Under the pieces are notes generated by a model that saw only the letters and a program-made list of their open reading frames with translations, was not told where the DNA came from and searched no databases. Positions 7,640 to 16,214 of a stretch of 26,746 nucleotides of DNA are shown piece by piece. Numbering within the stretch: position 1 is the first letter of the stretch; each line of letters begins with the position of its first letter. Both the position numbers and the translations under genes were made by a program. The stretch lies in contig BFEA01000099.1 in assembly GCA_003427395.1 (NCBI GenBank), forward strand, positions 2,577,774 to 2,604,519, read 5' to 3'. Source of the DNA: Chara braunii. Lineage: Eukaryota; Streptophyta; Charophyceae; Charales; Characeae.

Positions 7640-8640
7640 GCTCCATCGCAGCCGGGTTCGAACTCACGATCCGATCTTCTGTTTACTAACAATCCTATTA
7701 CCACACAACAACGCCGTACCAGAATTCTAAGTAAACAGATCGTGAGTTCGAACCCGGCTGCGGAATGATAATGAACCTGCCCTCTGTACCAGAATCGTTA
7801 GCAAACAGATCGTGAGTTCGAACCCTGCTGCTGCTGTAGTTCACCATGATCGTGAATTCGAACCATATGATTGAATTTCCTATGACATCATCACCTAGAT
7901 GGGCTTCGAACCCTTCTTCTTCCTTCCTCCTAACTAAGAATTGTTAGCAAACAGATCGTGAGTTCGAACCCTGCTGCTGCGATGATTGAATTAGCGTGAG
8001 GGCATACTCACACTACCAGTTTCGAAAATGCATCTGACGGCAATTACGGCCACGTGTGGACGAATACAACCGCAATCACGTCCAGAGCTTTGCGGGAATC
8101 TCCAAGGGGGGGCGACCAAAAGTCGCGGTTTTGCGTGGCTGCTGAATGATAATGAACCTGCCCTCTGTACCAGCATCGTTAGCAAACAGATCGTGAGTTC
8201 GAACCCTGAAGTCTTCTTGTAAAATACTAGAAGTACATGTAGGAGTTAATAGAATTAAATCAGGTTTTTCCTCTTTATCTTTCCTAGTTATATTTTCTAC
8301 TACTTTTTCTTGAGATCCTCTTGCTAAAACATGTCGGTCTACAATACTAGCTGTTACAGGAGTAAAATCTCTTTCTCGTTCCTGCTGTAGTTCACCATGA
8401 TCGTGAGTTCGAATCATATGATTGAATTTTCTATATTACATCATCTCACCCAGATGAGCTTCGAACCCTTCTTTCTTCCTTCCTCCTAACTAAGAATTGT
8501 TAGTAAACAAATCGTGAGTTCGAACCCTGCTAAAAATAAAAATAAATAAAAAATTAAAAAAAAGACTTCGAACCCTGCTGCGATGATTGATTTTTTTTTC
8601 TTTCTATTCTATTCTATTACATGCCCTAGATGGGCTTCGA
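7640..8640. repeat. Repeat array with GTGAGTTCGAACCC (B-box-like) core
   Basis: The core AACAGATCGTGAGTTCGAAC recurs at about 7736, 7805, 7952, 8186 and 8508, and inverted near 7648. Two larger duplications exist: about 60 bp (ATGAACCTGCCCTCTGTACC onward) at 7770 and 8151, and about 140 bp (CACCATGATCGTGA onward) at about 7842-7980 and 8393-8532. GGTTCGAA-type cores are the RNA polymerase III B box of tRNA-derived repeats, but I see no matching A box or tRNA fold. The chlB fragment sits inside this array. Confidence 0.8.
8209..8381 (-). pseudogene. chlB: Plastid chlB fragment inserted in the nucleus (NUPT)
   Basis: The minus strand encodes 57 uninterrupted codons of the light-independent protochlorophyllide reductase subunit B. 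Segments include [38 protein letters not shown] and [16 protein letters not shown], about residues 47-103 of a protein of roughly 510. There is no start, and similarity stops sharply at both ends (after GAAGACTT at 8209, and at 8381). Beyond each end the GTTCGAA repeat sequence begins. ChlB works in the plastid in dark chlorophyll synthesis with ChlL and ChlN; this piece cannot. The lack of stops and high similarity suggest a fairly recent insertion or a young duplicate. Being inside a nuclear intron, it is a plastid-to-nucleus transfer rather than a plastid gene. Confidence 0.95.
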
Positions 8641-8968
8641 ACACGAACATGGATGGGCAGGCAGTAGTTTACCATAGGACAAATTGATTTGCTGTATTTA
8701 GGAATTGACTATGTTATTTTTTAATATGAAAAAATTGAAGGTTTGTTATTCATAAGAATACGTGTAGGATTTATTAATCATATTCACTTCTAGTTTGTTT
8801 GTTTTTTTCCATATGAGATATATGAGATTTACAATTCATAATTTTTCTTATCAAATTTACTGATTTTATTATTATATTCATTCATACTAAAATCTATGAT
8901 TGAAATATTCATATTGAATTTACTATTTCATAAATAAAAAATGAAAATGAATATCGCAAGGGACACTT

Positions 8969-8970
<2 letters not shown>

Positions 8971-9028
<58 letters not shown>
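8971..9028. repeat. (CT)n microsatellite
   Basis: About 29 CT units. Confidence 0.97.
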
Positions 9029-9032
<4 letters not shown>

Positions 9033-9335
9033 ACATATAGGGCAGATTCAGATTCATTTTTCAATCTTCATAAAAATGAATTTGCCCTTAAACTATATTA
9101 CCAGAGTGGCCCGGGACCACTTTTGCCTCAGGGTTGGATCGAAATTCTTTGCAAAATAAAAATGAAAATAGTATAGGGAAAAAAAAAAAAAAAAGTACAT
9201 AAATATTATATACATATCGTCAAACATAATATATATCGTCCTCTCCTCCCTCTCTGCCGACGGTTTACACCGCAGTTCTGTTCGACGATATATATTCATT
9301 TTTGACCCGGCAGGGCATCGTAAAGGGTTCTTCCC

Positions 9336-9336
<1 letters not shown>

Positions 9337-9368
<32 letters not shown>

Positions 9369-10130
9369 TATCATCATCACTCTCCTCCTCCTTCATCATT
9401 CCTTCTCCCATCCACTTTCCCTCCCCTCCTCCTCGTACTCCTCTCCCCCTCTTGCTCCTCCTCTCCCCTTGGTCGTCCTCTCCGCTCCTCCTTTTCTCCT
9501 CTCCCTCCTCCTCCTCCGCTCCTCCTCTCTCCTCCATCCTCCTCCTCTCCCCCTTTCTCCCCTCCTCCTATTCCTCCTCCTCCCCTTTCTCCTTCCTTTC
9601 TACCATCATCCCCCTCCTCCTCCTCCCCCTCTTCCTCCTTCTTCCCTTCCTCCTTCTCCCCCTTTTCTTATCCTTCGTCATCTTTCTCTCAAAAAAAAAT
9701 AAAAAAAAATTACGAAGTCTCCTCCTCCTCCTTCCCTTCCTCCTTCTCCCCCTGTTCTTATCCTTCGCCATCTTTCTCTCAAAAAAACAAAAAAAAAAAA
9801 ACGAAGTCGATCAAGGGTCACAGGAGGAGGAGGAGGAGAGGAGGGGAGGAGGGGAGGAGGGGAGGAGGAGGATGGTAGAAAGGAGGGGAGGAGGGGAGGA
9901 GGAGGATGGTAGAAAGGAGGGGAGGAGGGGAGGAGGGGAGGAGGAGGATGGTAGAAAGGAGGGGAGGAGGGGAGGAGGAGGATGGTAGAAAGGAGGGGAG
10001 GAGGGGAGGAGGAGGATGATAGAAAGAAGGGGAAAAGGGGAGGAGGAGGAGGATAGAAAGGAAGGGAAAAGGGGAGGAGGAGGAACCCTCGTCTTCTTTT
10101 TTCTTTTTTTGAGAAAGATGGCGAAGGGGC
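9337..10130. repeat. Giant polypyrimidine/polypurine foldback with GA-rich minisatellite
   Basis: It starts with (ATC)n at 9337-9375. Then 9376-9800 is nearly pure pyrimidine on the plus strand and 9832-10085 nearly pure purine. The purine half is a minisatellite, AGGAGGATGGTAGAAAGG plus variable GGGGAGGA blocks, with about 6 units. The halves are bracketed by inverted copies of a CCTTCGCCATCTTTCTC + A-run + GAAG motif (about 9762-9807 and 10088-10125). An extra direct copy lies at about 9671-9716. The stretch could fold on itself or form triplex DNA. Confidence 0.85.
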
Positions 10131-10444
10131 AAACATGCAATCACCTCCCTCCACCGAGAGAGGTAACCTCCCTTCACCGAAGAGAGGTAGAAAGCTATGC
10201 TTGCAGGGGTCCCCTATATACCCTTAGGAGTAGTCGTAGGATTAGGTAGTGAAAAGGAAAAAAAGGGATGTCCCATCACATGGCAGAAATCCAATTACAA
10301 TATTTGTATGAGGTGAGAGAAAAAATATATATTATACATATATAATATAGCTGTCCCCCGATGAGGAGAAGACGGCCTTTATTGGGAAAAACAAAAAAAA
10401 GAAAAAAAAAAACGAATAGCATTAGAATAAGAACCAGGAATAGA

Positions 10445-10563
10445 ATACCTTTCTCGGCCTTTTGGCTAAGTAAGATCAAGTGTAGTATCTGTTCTGATCA
10501 GTTTAATATCTGATCTGTGGTCCATCGGACCGTTCAACAAAAAAAAAAAAAAAAAAAAAAAAA
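10445..10563 (+). pseudogene. U2: 3'-truncated U2 snRNA retrocopy with poly(A) tail
   Basis: The copy starts exactly at the U2 5' end (ATACCTTTCTCGGCCTTTTG) and runs through the branch-point recognition segment (GTGTAGTATC) and stem IIa to the plant-type loop IIb (GTGGTCCATCGGACC, ending at 10531). Seven bases and a 25-nt poly(A) (10539-10563) follow. A 4-bp tandem duplication (TAAG) sits after GGCTAAG. The Sm site and the 3' half are missing. AGGAATA flanks both sides (10436-10442 and 10566-10572), a likely 7-bp target-site duplication. This is the mark of LINE-mediated retroposition, so it is not a working snRNA gene. Confidence 0.92.
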
Positions 10564-11275
10564 GAAGGAATAAGTAGGTACGGCGATGGCGGCCGACACC
10601 CGGAGGAACGGCTATGGTGGACGTAGCCCTCAGACAATATTTTTTATTTTTCATACTTTTATTTATTTTTTCTTTTTTTGTTTTTTTTGGAGGGGGTGGG
10701 TGGGTAAGCTGCCAAAGGGAATGAAAGACCGTCCTGTCCATTCAGATTTGACAGGTCGTTGAATTGGTTAGGCTTAATAGCATTAGCCTTTCAAAAAAAA
10801 AAAAAAAAAAAAAGGGATCCATTGCCCGCTCCTCCGGAAATTTAAGGACGGACATGATTTTTACTATTATTTTTTCATTTTTAATTCAAACCGAGGTCAC
10901 GTTACTCAGCTTAGCTTTTCCAACAACTCAGTCGAAAAATCACTCCTTGTAAGCGCATGCATAAAAGGCTCGACTACCTACCGCCATCCTTCACTACAGG
11001 GCGGATGTGATTTATTTTTATTTATTTTTTTTGATGTGATTTTTTTTACTGGTCCCGTGAATTAAAAAATACTACTAAGTAAATTTAAATTTGAAATTGA
11101 AAAATTGAAAAAAGAAAGGAGAGGTGATAGGCAGAAGGTAGGTATATTTTGGGGGGGAAACAAGAGGGAGGGACGGACAAGAAAAGGAAAACAGTAATTA
11201 AAAAAAAAGGGAGAAGGCGCTTAGATGATGGAGGACACGTGGCAGAGGCAGAGGGGAGGTGGCGCCATAGCTCAC

Positions 11276-11373
11276 TTGCACAGCTTGAGGAAATTCTTGC
11301 ATGTCATTGGACACTCATCCACGAAGAGATCGACCACCATCTCCCCCACGCTCGTCTCCAGCAAGACCGCCAT
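11276..11373 (-). CDS. CYP59: Exon 1 of a CYP59/PPIL4-type cyclophilin gene (start codon to first intron)
   Basis: Read on the minus strand, the exon starts with ATG at 11373-11371 and encodes 32 codons plus two bases. The protein begins [17 protein letters not shown] and ends with [13 protein letters not shown]. This is the first beta-strand and first helix of the CYP59/PPIL4 family (plant homologues start MSVL..TS.GD.V.DL and contain [12 protein letters not shown]). The exon ends at AA, followed by a GTGAGC donor at 11275. The split lysine codon is completed by the G that opens exon 2. No in-frame upstream ATG is needed to match the family start. CYP59 is a nuclear peptidyl-prolyl isomerase-like protein with an RRM. 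In Arabidopsis it binds RNA and the Pol II C-terminal domain, linking transcription to pre-mRNA processing. The identification rests on three exons joining in frame. The symbol is by family resemblance. Confidence 0.93.
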
Positions 11374-11830
11374 CGCTAATCACACAAGCCACCAGAGAAC
11401 GCCACGTGGCAAGCGTAGGCGATCGCATTCGACAAACGGGAGGAAGAGATCCCGCCAATTCCTTTCCGCCTTGGCAGGATTCGCGCCAATTCCTTTTCCT
11501 TTCCGCCTCTGTTTATTTTCTTCCGCCCTTCCTTTCCCTATTTTCCCGCCGTTCTTTCCGTTTTTCCGTTTCTCCCGATTGACAAGATTCCCGCCAAAAA
11601 AATCGTTTCCGCCTCTGTTTTCTCCCGCCCTTCTTTCCCCTTTCTCGTTTCTCCGGATTGGCAAGCTTCCCGCAATTTCCTTCCGCCAGTTTCTTCCCGC
11701 GCAATTCCTTGCGCCAGTTCTTTCCCGCGCAATTCCTTGCGCCAGTTCCTTCCCGCAATTTCCTTCCGCCAGTTCCTTCCCGCCAATTTTCGGTAATTTT
11801 CGGTATAGCCGTTCGGGGCCCTAGAGTGTC
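11374..11830 (-). promoter_or_regulatory. Cyclophilin upstream region: G-box and amplified E2F-like sites
   Basis: It lies immediately upstream of the exon 1 ATG. A perfect palindrome GCCACGTGGC (G-box) is at 11401-11410. E2F-like cores (consensus TTTSSCGC) on the plus strand include TTCGCGCC (11480), TTTTCCCGCC (11541), ATTCCCGCCAAAAA (11587), TTTCCCGCGC (11721) and TTCCCGCCAA (11777). No TATA box is evident on the minus strand, as is common for housekeeping genes. Regulation by E2F or bZIP/bHLH factors is inference from motif match. Confidence 0.55.
11667..11793 (+). repeat. 28-bp tandem repeat carrying TTCCCGC cores
   Basis: Units begin at 11667, 11694, 11722, 11750 and 11777 with the pattern TTCCCGC(GC)AATTCCTT, then (G/C)CGCCAGTTC, period 27-28 bp. 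Each unit starts with an E2F-like core. Upstream, 11440-11640 holds looser relatives of the same words. Confidence 0.88.
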
Positions 11831-11988
11831 TACCGCGCAGACGATCCGATCGCAGCCCACAATTTCTATGTTAGTTTTGTATGTTACTTTTGGAAGCCGG
11901 ACGCCGGACGCCGGACGTCGTACGCCGTCGCCCACCGTCACTCGCCGTCGCGCATGTCTCTAGGGTGATGTTATGTGTGAGCCAAGTC

Positions 11989-12063
11989 GTGGGACCTCAG
12001 TTGGTTAGAGCTCTGGCGTTGCAGAAGAGAGGTGGTGGGTTCGACCCGGGGGCAAGGTCCCAC
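11989..12063 (+). repeat. tRNA-like module (SINE head or tRNA pseudogene)
   Basis: A box-like CTCAGTTGGTTAGAG and B box GGTTCGACCC are about 40 bp apart. The ends GTGGGACCT and AGGTCCCAC pair over 9 bp like an acceptor stem. Compared with a true tRNA, the D-arm is about 4 nt short and the T-stem pairs poorly, so a functional tRNA is unlikely. Its 3' end overlaps the first copy of the foldback at 12056. Confidence 0.6.
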
Positions 12064-12239
12064 TTGCACGGATTACTAGAATCTGGCCGTTGATCTTTGC
12101 TATCTACGGTCAATATCGCTTTATTCGTGTAAGTGGGACCTAGCCCCGGGGCAAGGTCCCACTTGCACGGATTACCAGATTCTGGCCGTTGATATTTGCT
12201 ATCTACGGTCAATATCGCTTAATTCGTGTAAATGGGACC
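12056..12239. repeat. Two tandem 85-bp foldbacks with GGTCCCAC inverted ends
   Basis: Copies at 12056-12140 and 12155-12239 (period 99) are nearly identical. Each starts GGTCCCACTTGCACG and ends CGTGTAAGTGGGACC, a 15-bp terminal inverted repeat with one mismatch. A further GGTGGGTCCCACGTG lies at 12251. Tandemly duplicated MITE-like units. Confidence 0.88.
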
Positions 12240-12364
12240 TTGCCCCCAGGGGTGGGTCCCACGTGCGCATCATCGTGGTAGCTGGCTACCAGGGTGCTAT
12301 GGGGTCTCGCGCGGGAAAAGGGTCCACAGGTGTTGGCCGTGTGATTTTTGATGGGATGTGTGGC

Positions 12365-12373
12365 CTATAAATA
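12365..12373 (+). promoter_or_regulatory. TATA-box candidate (CTATAAATA), divergent from the cyclophilin gene
   Basis: A perfect plant-type TATA motif. A G-box-like CCACGTGC lies about 110 bp upstream at 12259. No recognisable product follows (12390-12960), so it may drive a non-coding transcript, belong to a transposon, or be chance. Confidence 0.35.
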
Positions 12374-12389
12374 GGTTGGATGATGAAAT

Positions 12390-12960
12390 GTGAGAAGATG
12401 TGGCGGATTTCGCTGTCGGATTCGTCGGAGTGTGGCCGTGCTTGCACTGTCCTTTCCTGTCTACGTTTGGATTTGTGGTGATGAGTGTGGCTTGCGACGG
12501 TTTTATTGGGCCAGTCCCATTTCCATGTTGGGCCCGTCTAAATGAATATCGTCGGGGGTTAAGGGTTATGACCAGCCGTGGCCACCCATTGAGAGGACAT
12601 CGCGGGTTCGAATCTCAAGTCGCCATGAAGCGTACAGTTTGCATCGACACCAAATTCCTTCTTTATTAGAGAACCCATAGAGTAGCATTGACATCGAAAA
12701 AGGAATGATCGTGTGCTAGAATCCTTCACACGTTGTGAAGTGAGTTGCCAGACCGAGGTGGGGATTCCCATCTGGGCGGGTACCATTCGTGTAGCCATCA
12801 TTTATAATATTGAACGGTCACGGTGATGATTCGCTCACTGCGGTCGTGTGGGGTTACTAAATGTGAAGGTCGTTGACGTTGTGGTCGTACATGGTATGAT
12901 CGGGGAGGCGTTAAAGCGATAAAATTAATAAGTCAATCCACCAATCGATGGTTTCGTATA
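12390..12960. other. No recognised gene
   Basis: Mixed-composition sequence. A B-box-like CGGGTTCGAATCTC lies at 12603-12616 without a good A box. Short frames show no family resemblance. Confidence 0.5.
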
Positions 12961-14080
12961 CTAATTAATTTGTGAATCCTTGAACCACACCAATGGTATG
13001 ATTGAAAGGCCACAATCACATGAACACAATACATCTTACTCTCTCTTCGACAAACACACACAATGCGAGCAACTCACCTTTCCTGCACAATCTCAACTCT
13101 TCTCAAAGCCCATTGAAAAAACTCAACCACTCACTCGATTGCATTCTCATGGTAAAGATTGTGTGAACTCCGAATAACCAAACACTATCTTCCACAACCA
13201 CACAAACATTCCAATGAACACTTACTCACAAAGAAGCTCTCACACAATAGCATCAACAGTTACAAGTCTTCTGCCTTCAAACCATAAGTCAACCATCATA
13301 GAGACCAGAAATGACAAAAATCATTTGTATACCAAGATCACAAACAATTCAAACCTGGTGCGACGGCCACCCTTGTCTCCATTCACACTCCCTATCATGA
13401 TGAACAACACCATAACACATTCTCAATTCCACCAATAGCCGAGATAACACACTAACAACCAAGCACTATATACAAAACCAAAACTTGTTGGAAAAACTAA
13501 AAAAATGTTCAAATGTGACCACAAAAGCAAACTTTATATATGCTCATGCACAACCCTGTTGTTGCCATTTACACCGAGTACACTGCCAGCAGAACGCTAC
13601 CACACCAAACCTAGCCTACAAATCATATAGCGTCGAGCCCCACTGACACTACAGAAAACAGTTCCCTGCAAACTGGTATAAAAACAAAGTAATACTAATT
13701 TGCAACAATACCTTATTTTTTGCCAAGCAAAAACAATGTATAAATAAGGCAACACATCAACAAACCACACACCGTAAGGAATAACAAATTCGTACTAACA
13801 TAACGCGTCCAACCCTCAAACACCAACAACTCTAAAACACATGTAAGACGAGTACCAAAATGGTGAATTCATATTCACTACCGTCACCCCAAAACACTCA
13901 CCCAACTGGCAGCCAAACTGTCAAAACCCGCACGAACTTACCATGTAATTAAAACACAACATGGAGACACGACCTGCAAAAACACAACGACAACACAAAA
14001 CTCTTCGTTCAAACAAATAACTTCACTACCATATTAGATCAGCGAACGGATCCACTTTGTGAACCATAAAAACTTTATTC
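12960..14080. other. A/C-rich, G-poor stretch without recognised genes
   Basis: About 1.1 kb of plus strand dominated by A and C, with CAACAC/ACAAAC words. No repeat unit, coding similarity or RNA gene is seen. Confidence 0.6.
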
Positions 14081-14760
14081 AGTAAATCATGGAATCGATT
14101 CTCCACGCCTTCCGTTCAAGTTTTCACGACTTCCTTCAACCCCCGATACATTCACTAGGTAAGATACTCACTTTCACCTCAAAAGGTGGTTGCGAGCAAT
14201 ATGCAATCCTTCTCACTTGTTGTTCGGGGATAGCCTCAACCCTGAGTTGGACACGTTGTACATTAATGGGCAAGACTCACATTTATTGTAATTAAACACT
14301 AAATATGTTTAACCCTGAGAACATATACTAAATGCGTAACCCATAGAGTATTGTCCTTCCGGTGTAATATTTGAATTGCTCTCAAATACTCATCTCGCAT
14401 GCAACAGACCGTTTGTTGTCGTTTTAGTTAGTGATTTGTAGGGTATCAGACTTCTATGCAATACACTCAGGGATCAAACTTCCATGCAATACACTCAGAG
14501 ATCGAGACCAACATCTGGTGGCGATGGAGCGGCCCAACATCTTGAAGAAAACTAAGGGGTTGAGGGCCCAACGGGGCTATCCCCCTCGGTTTTTGCTGAA
14601 CGACCATAGTGGCGGGCCAGACCGACGGGGCCGAGGGGCTATCGGCGGTCTCCTTCTCTTTCCAAATCCTGTTTTCCCTTCTTATTTTTTTATTTTCACT
14701 ACTTATCTTTATTTTTTAATTATTCGTTTTCTTATTTTTCTTTGTTTGTTATAACCGATT
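14080..14760. other. No recognised gene
   Basis: A 68-codon frame at 14089-14292 has no recognised family and probably arises by chance. CTATGCAATACACTCAG(A/G)GATC is repeated at about 14454 and 14483. Confidence 0.4.
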
Positions 14761-14767
14761 TTGGTAC

Positions 14768-14833
14768 CGATGGGCCAAGCTCAATTGGTACATCCACAAA
14801 TTATTGAAGTACAGAGGGAAGTTCGAATCCATA
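14768..14833 (+). repeat. tRNA-like module (possible SINE head)
   Basis: AAGCTCAATTGGTA (A box-like) and AGTTCGAATCC (B box) are about 44 bp apart, as in tRNA-derived SINEs. The ends do not pair into an acceptor stem. No body or tail could be delimited. Confidence 0.4.
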
Positions 14834-14839
14834 AACAAT

Positions 14840-15780
14840 TGAATGACAAAAATTATATGATTTTGAATTACCTGACATCGGTCAGTCCGATGAACGATAT
14901 CTTCAAGGCTGGTGGTTTTTCTTGGTCCTACATGACATCCGTTAAAAATTGGAACGATACAAAGAGGGCTAACATAACCCCTGCGTATTAGTTTTAAGCC
15001 CTGGTAATAGAACCAATGGGCTTGACTTTGGAGGTGCGCTATCCACTGGTCTGAATCTGCTGGTGAGAGGTTTGAGTGTAAGCATGCTCGATGAGACCTG
15101 AAAAATAGTGAACTATGCCTAAGCGAAACAGACTCGGGGAACGGTGGCGGAGGCCGCGACAGTTTTGCAATTCGTCCGTTGGGTTTGGGTATAGGAGCGA
15201 AAGATTAATGAAACTGTCTAAACAGATGATCCTCTCCTATGCTTCCCCAAATAGCAAGAGTTGTTGAGCAGAGTGCGGCGCGGTTGTGAAACCACACGCT
15301 ACAAGGTTGAAGAAGGTGGACACGTGTGGTGCAAGCGAAGGAGATGGTAAGCGTGGCGAAGCAGAAAATGTAGATTGATGGGTTTGTAACAAAAATGGTT
15401 GAAGGAAACGACAAAATCATGATTCTTGTCTATCATGAGTTCAATGGTGAGGACAGTTTGAGAGCTAAGTTAGTACGATGGGAGTTGGGAGAGAAAAATA
15501 GTGTGCGGGAAAGACGAGAAAGTAGAGGAGGAGAGAATGAATGTTGAAGAAATTGGTCATTCTCGACCGATTTGGGCAAATGGAGATGCTAATCAGGGAT
15601 TTCTGCATACTACGAATCAGATCATAGACTTGTTTTTTGCATGAGATTAGTAATCTGGCAGCTATGGGATAAAGGGGTTGCGCGATATGAATAATGGGGA
15701 TTGCGGCAAACAAGATTTTGATCATTCGTTTCCCTTTAAACATGTGAACGCGTGAGAAAGGGGAGCAGCGAAGGTAGCAC
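14840..15780. other. No recognised gene
   Basis: Short frames on both strands match nothing I know. No clear repeats. Confidence 0.5.
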
Positions 15781-16124
15781 TGTACTTACGTGGCATAACT
15801 TCCACGGAAGCAAGGGCGAGCATGGTAATCGTTATCCTGATACTGGTGATCGAAGTCACGGCCACGTTGCTGCTCATCCCGATCGCGGCCTTCCTGGTTG
15901 CTATTGATGCTCGTCCAGCTTGTGATCTTCTCGCCAATGACGTTGAACGAACCTGGCCGAGTCGATGGCCAGGTGCATCCATGCACGAGGGCACGGACCT
16001 GTTGCAAAGCCTAAAGGGATGAACATGGATTGAGGGAGACACTTACCTGGGGCATCTAATTGTTCATGTTTTGACGAAAGATTTATTTTTTTATCAGGAG
16101 CACTGCAACGAATGAGAGAGAGCG

Positions 16125-16214
<90 letters not shown>

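Larger units (their letters stand above)
5880..11275 (-). other. Cyclophilin intron 1 (5,396 nt)
   Basis: It is bounded on the minus strand by GTGAGC (11275) and a T-rich acceptor ending TATAG (5881-5880). It holds homopolymer runs, polypyrimidine tracts, a repeat array with a plastid insertion, a purine minisatellite foldback and a U2 retrocopy. Stretches 8640-8960 (AT-rich) and 10580-11270 (A/T-rich with homopolymers) show nothing coding. Confidence 0.9.

Noticed and set aside
6906-7730. 274-codon plus-strand frame rich in Ser, Leu and Pro
   Set aside because: It is a translation of a TCC/TTC polypyrimidine tract; no non-repetitive domain.
8209-8381. Window being plastid DNA
   Set aside because: Only 173 bp match a plastid gene. 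The surroundings are microsatellites, LINE remains and a spliced nuclear gene.
7640-8640. CRISPR array
   Set aside because: Spacing is irregular, copies occur in both orientations, there are no spacers of uniform length, and the context is eukaryotic.
9302-10177. Several 100-230-codon frames rich in Ser/Pro or Glu/Gly/Arg
   Set aside because: They come from the polypyrimidine/polypurine foldback and its minisatellite.
10445-10538. Functional U2 snRNA gene
   Set aside because: The Sm site and 3' half are absent, a poly(A) tail and target duplication are present, and there is an internal 4-bp insertion.
11513-11941. 142-codon minus frame with repeating NWRKE-like units
   Set aside because: It is the translation of the 28-bp promoter minisatellite; no family and no start context.
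11989-12063. Functional tRNA gene
   Set aside because: The D-arm is too short, the T-stem mispairs, and the ends extend beyond a 7-bp acceptor stem.
12603-12616. B box of a tRNA gene
   Set aside because: No convincing A box at the right distance and no cloverleaf.
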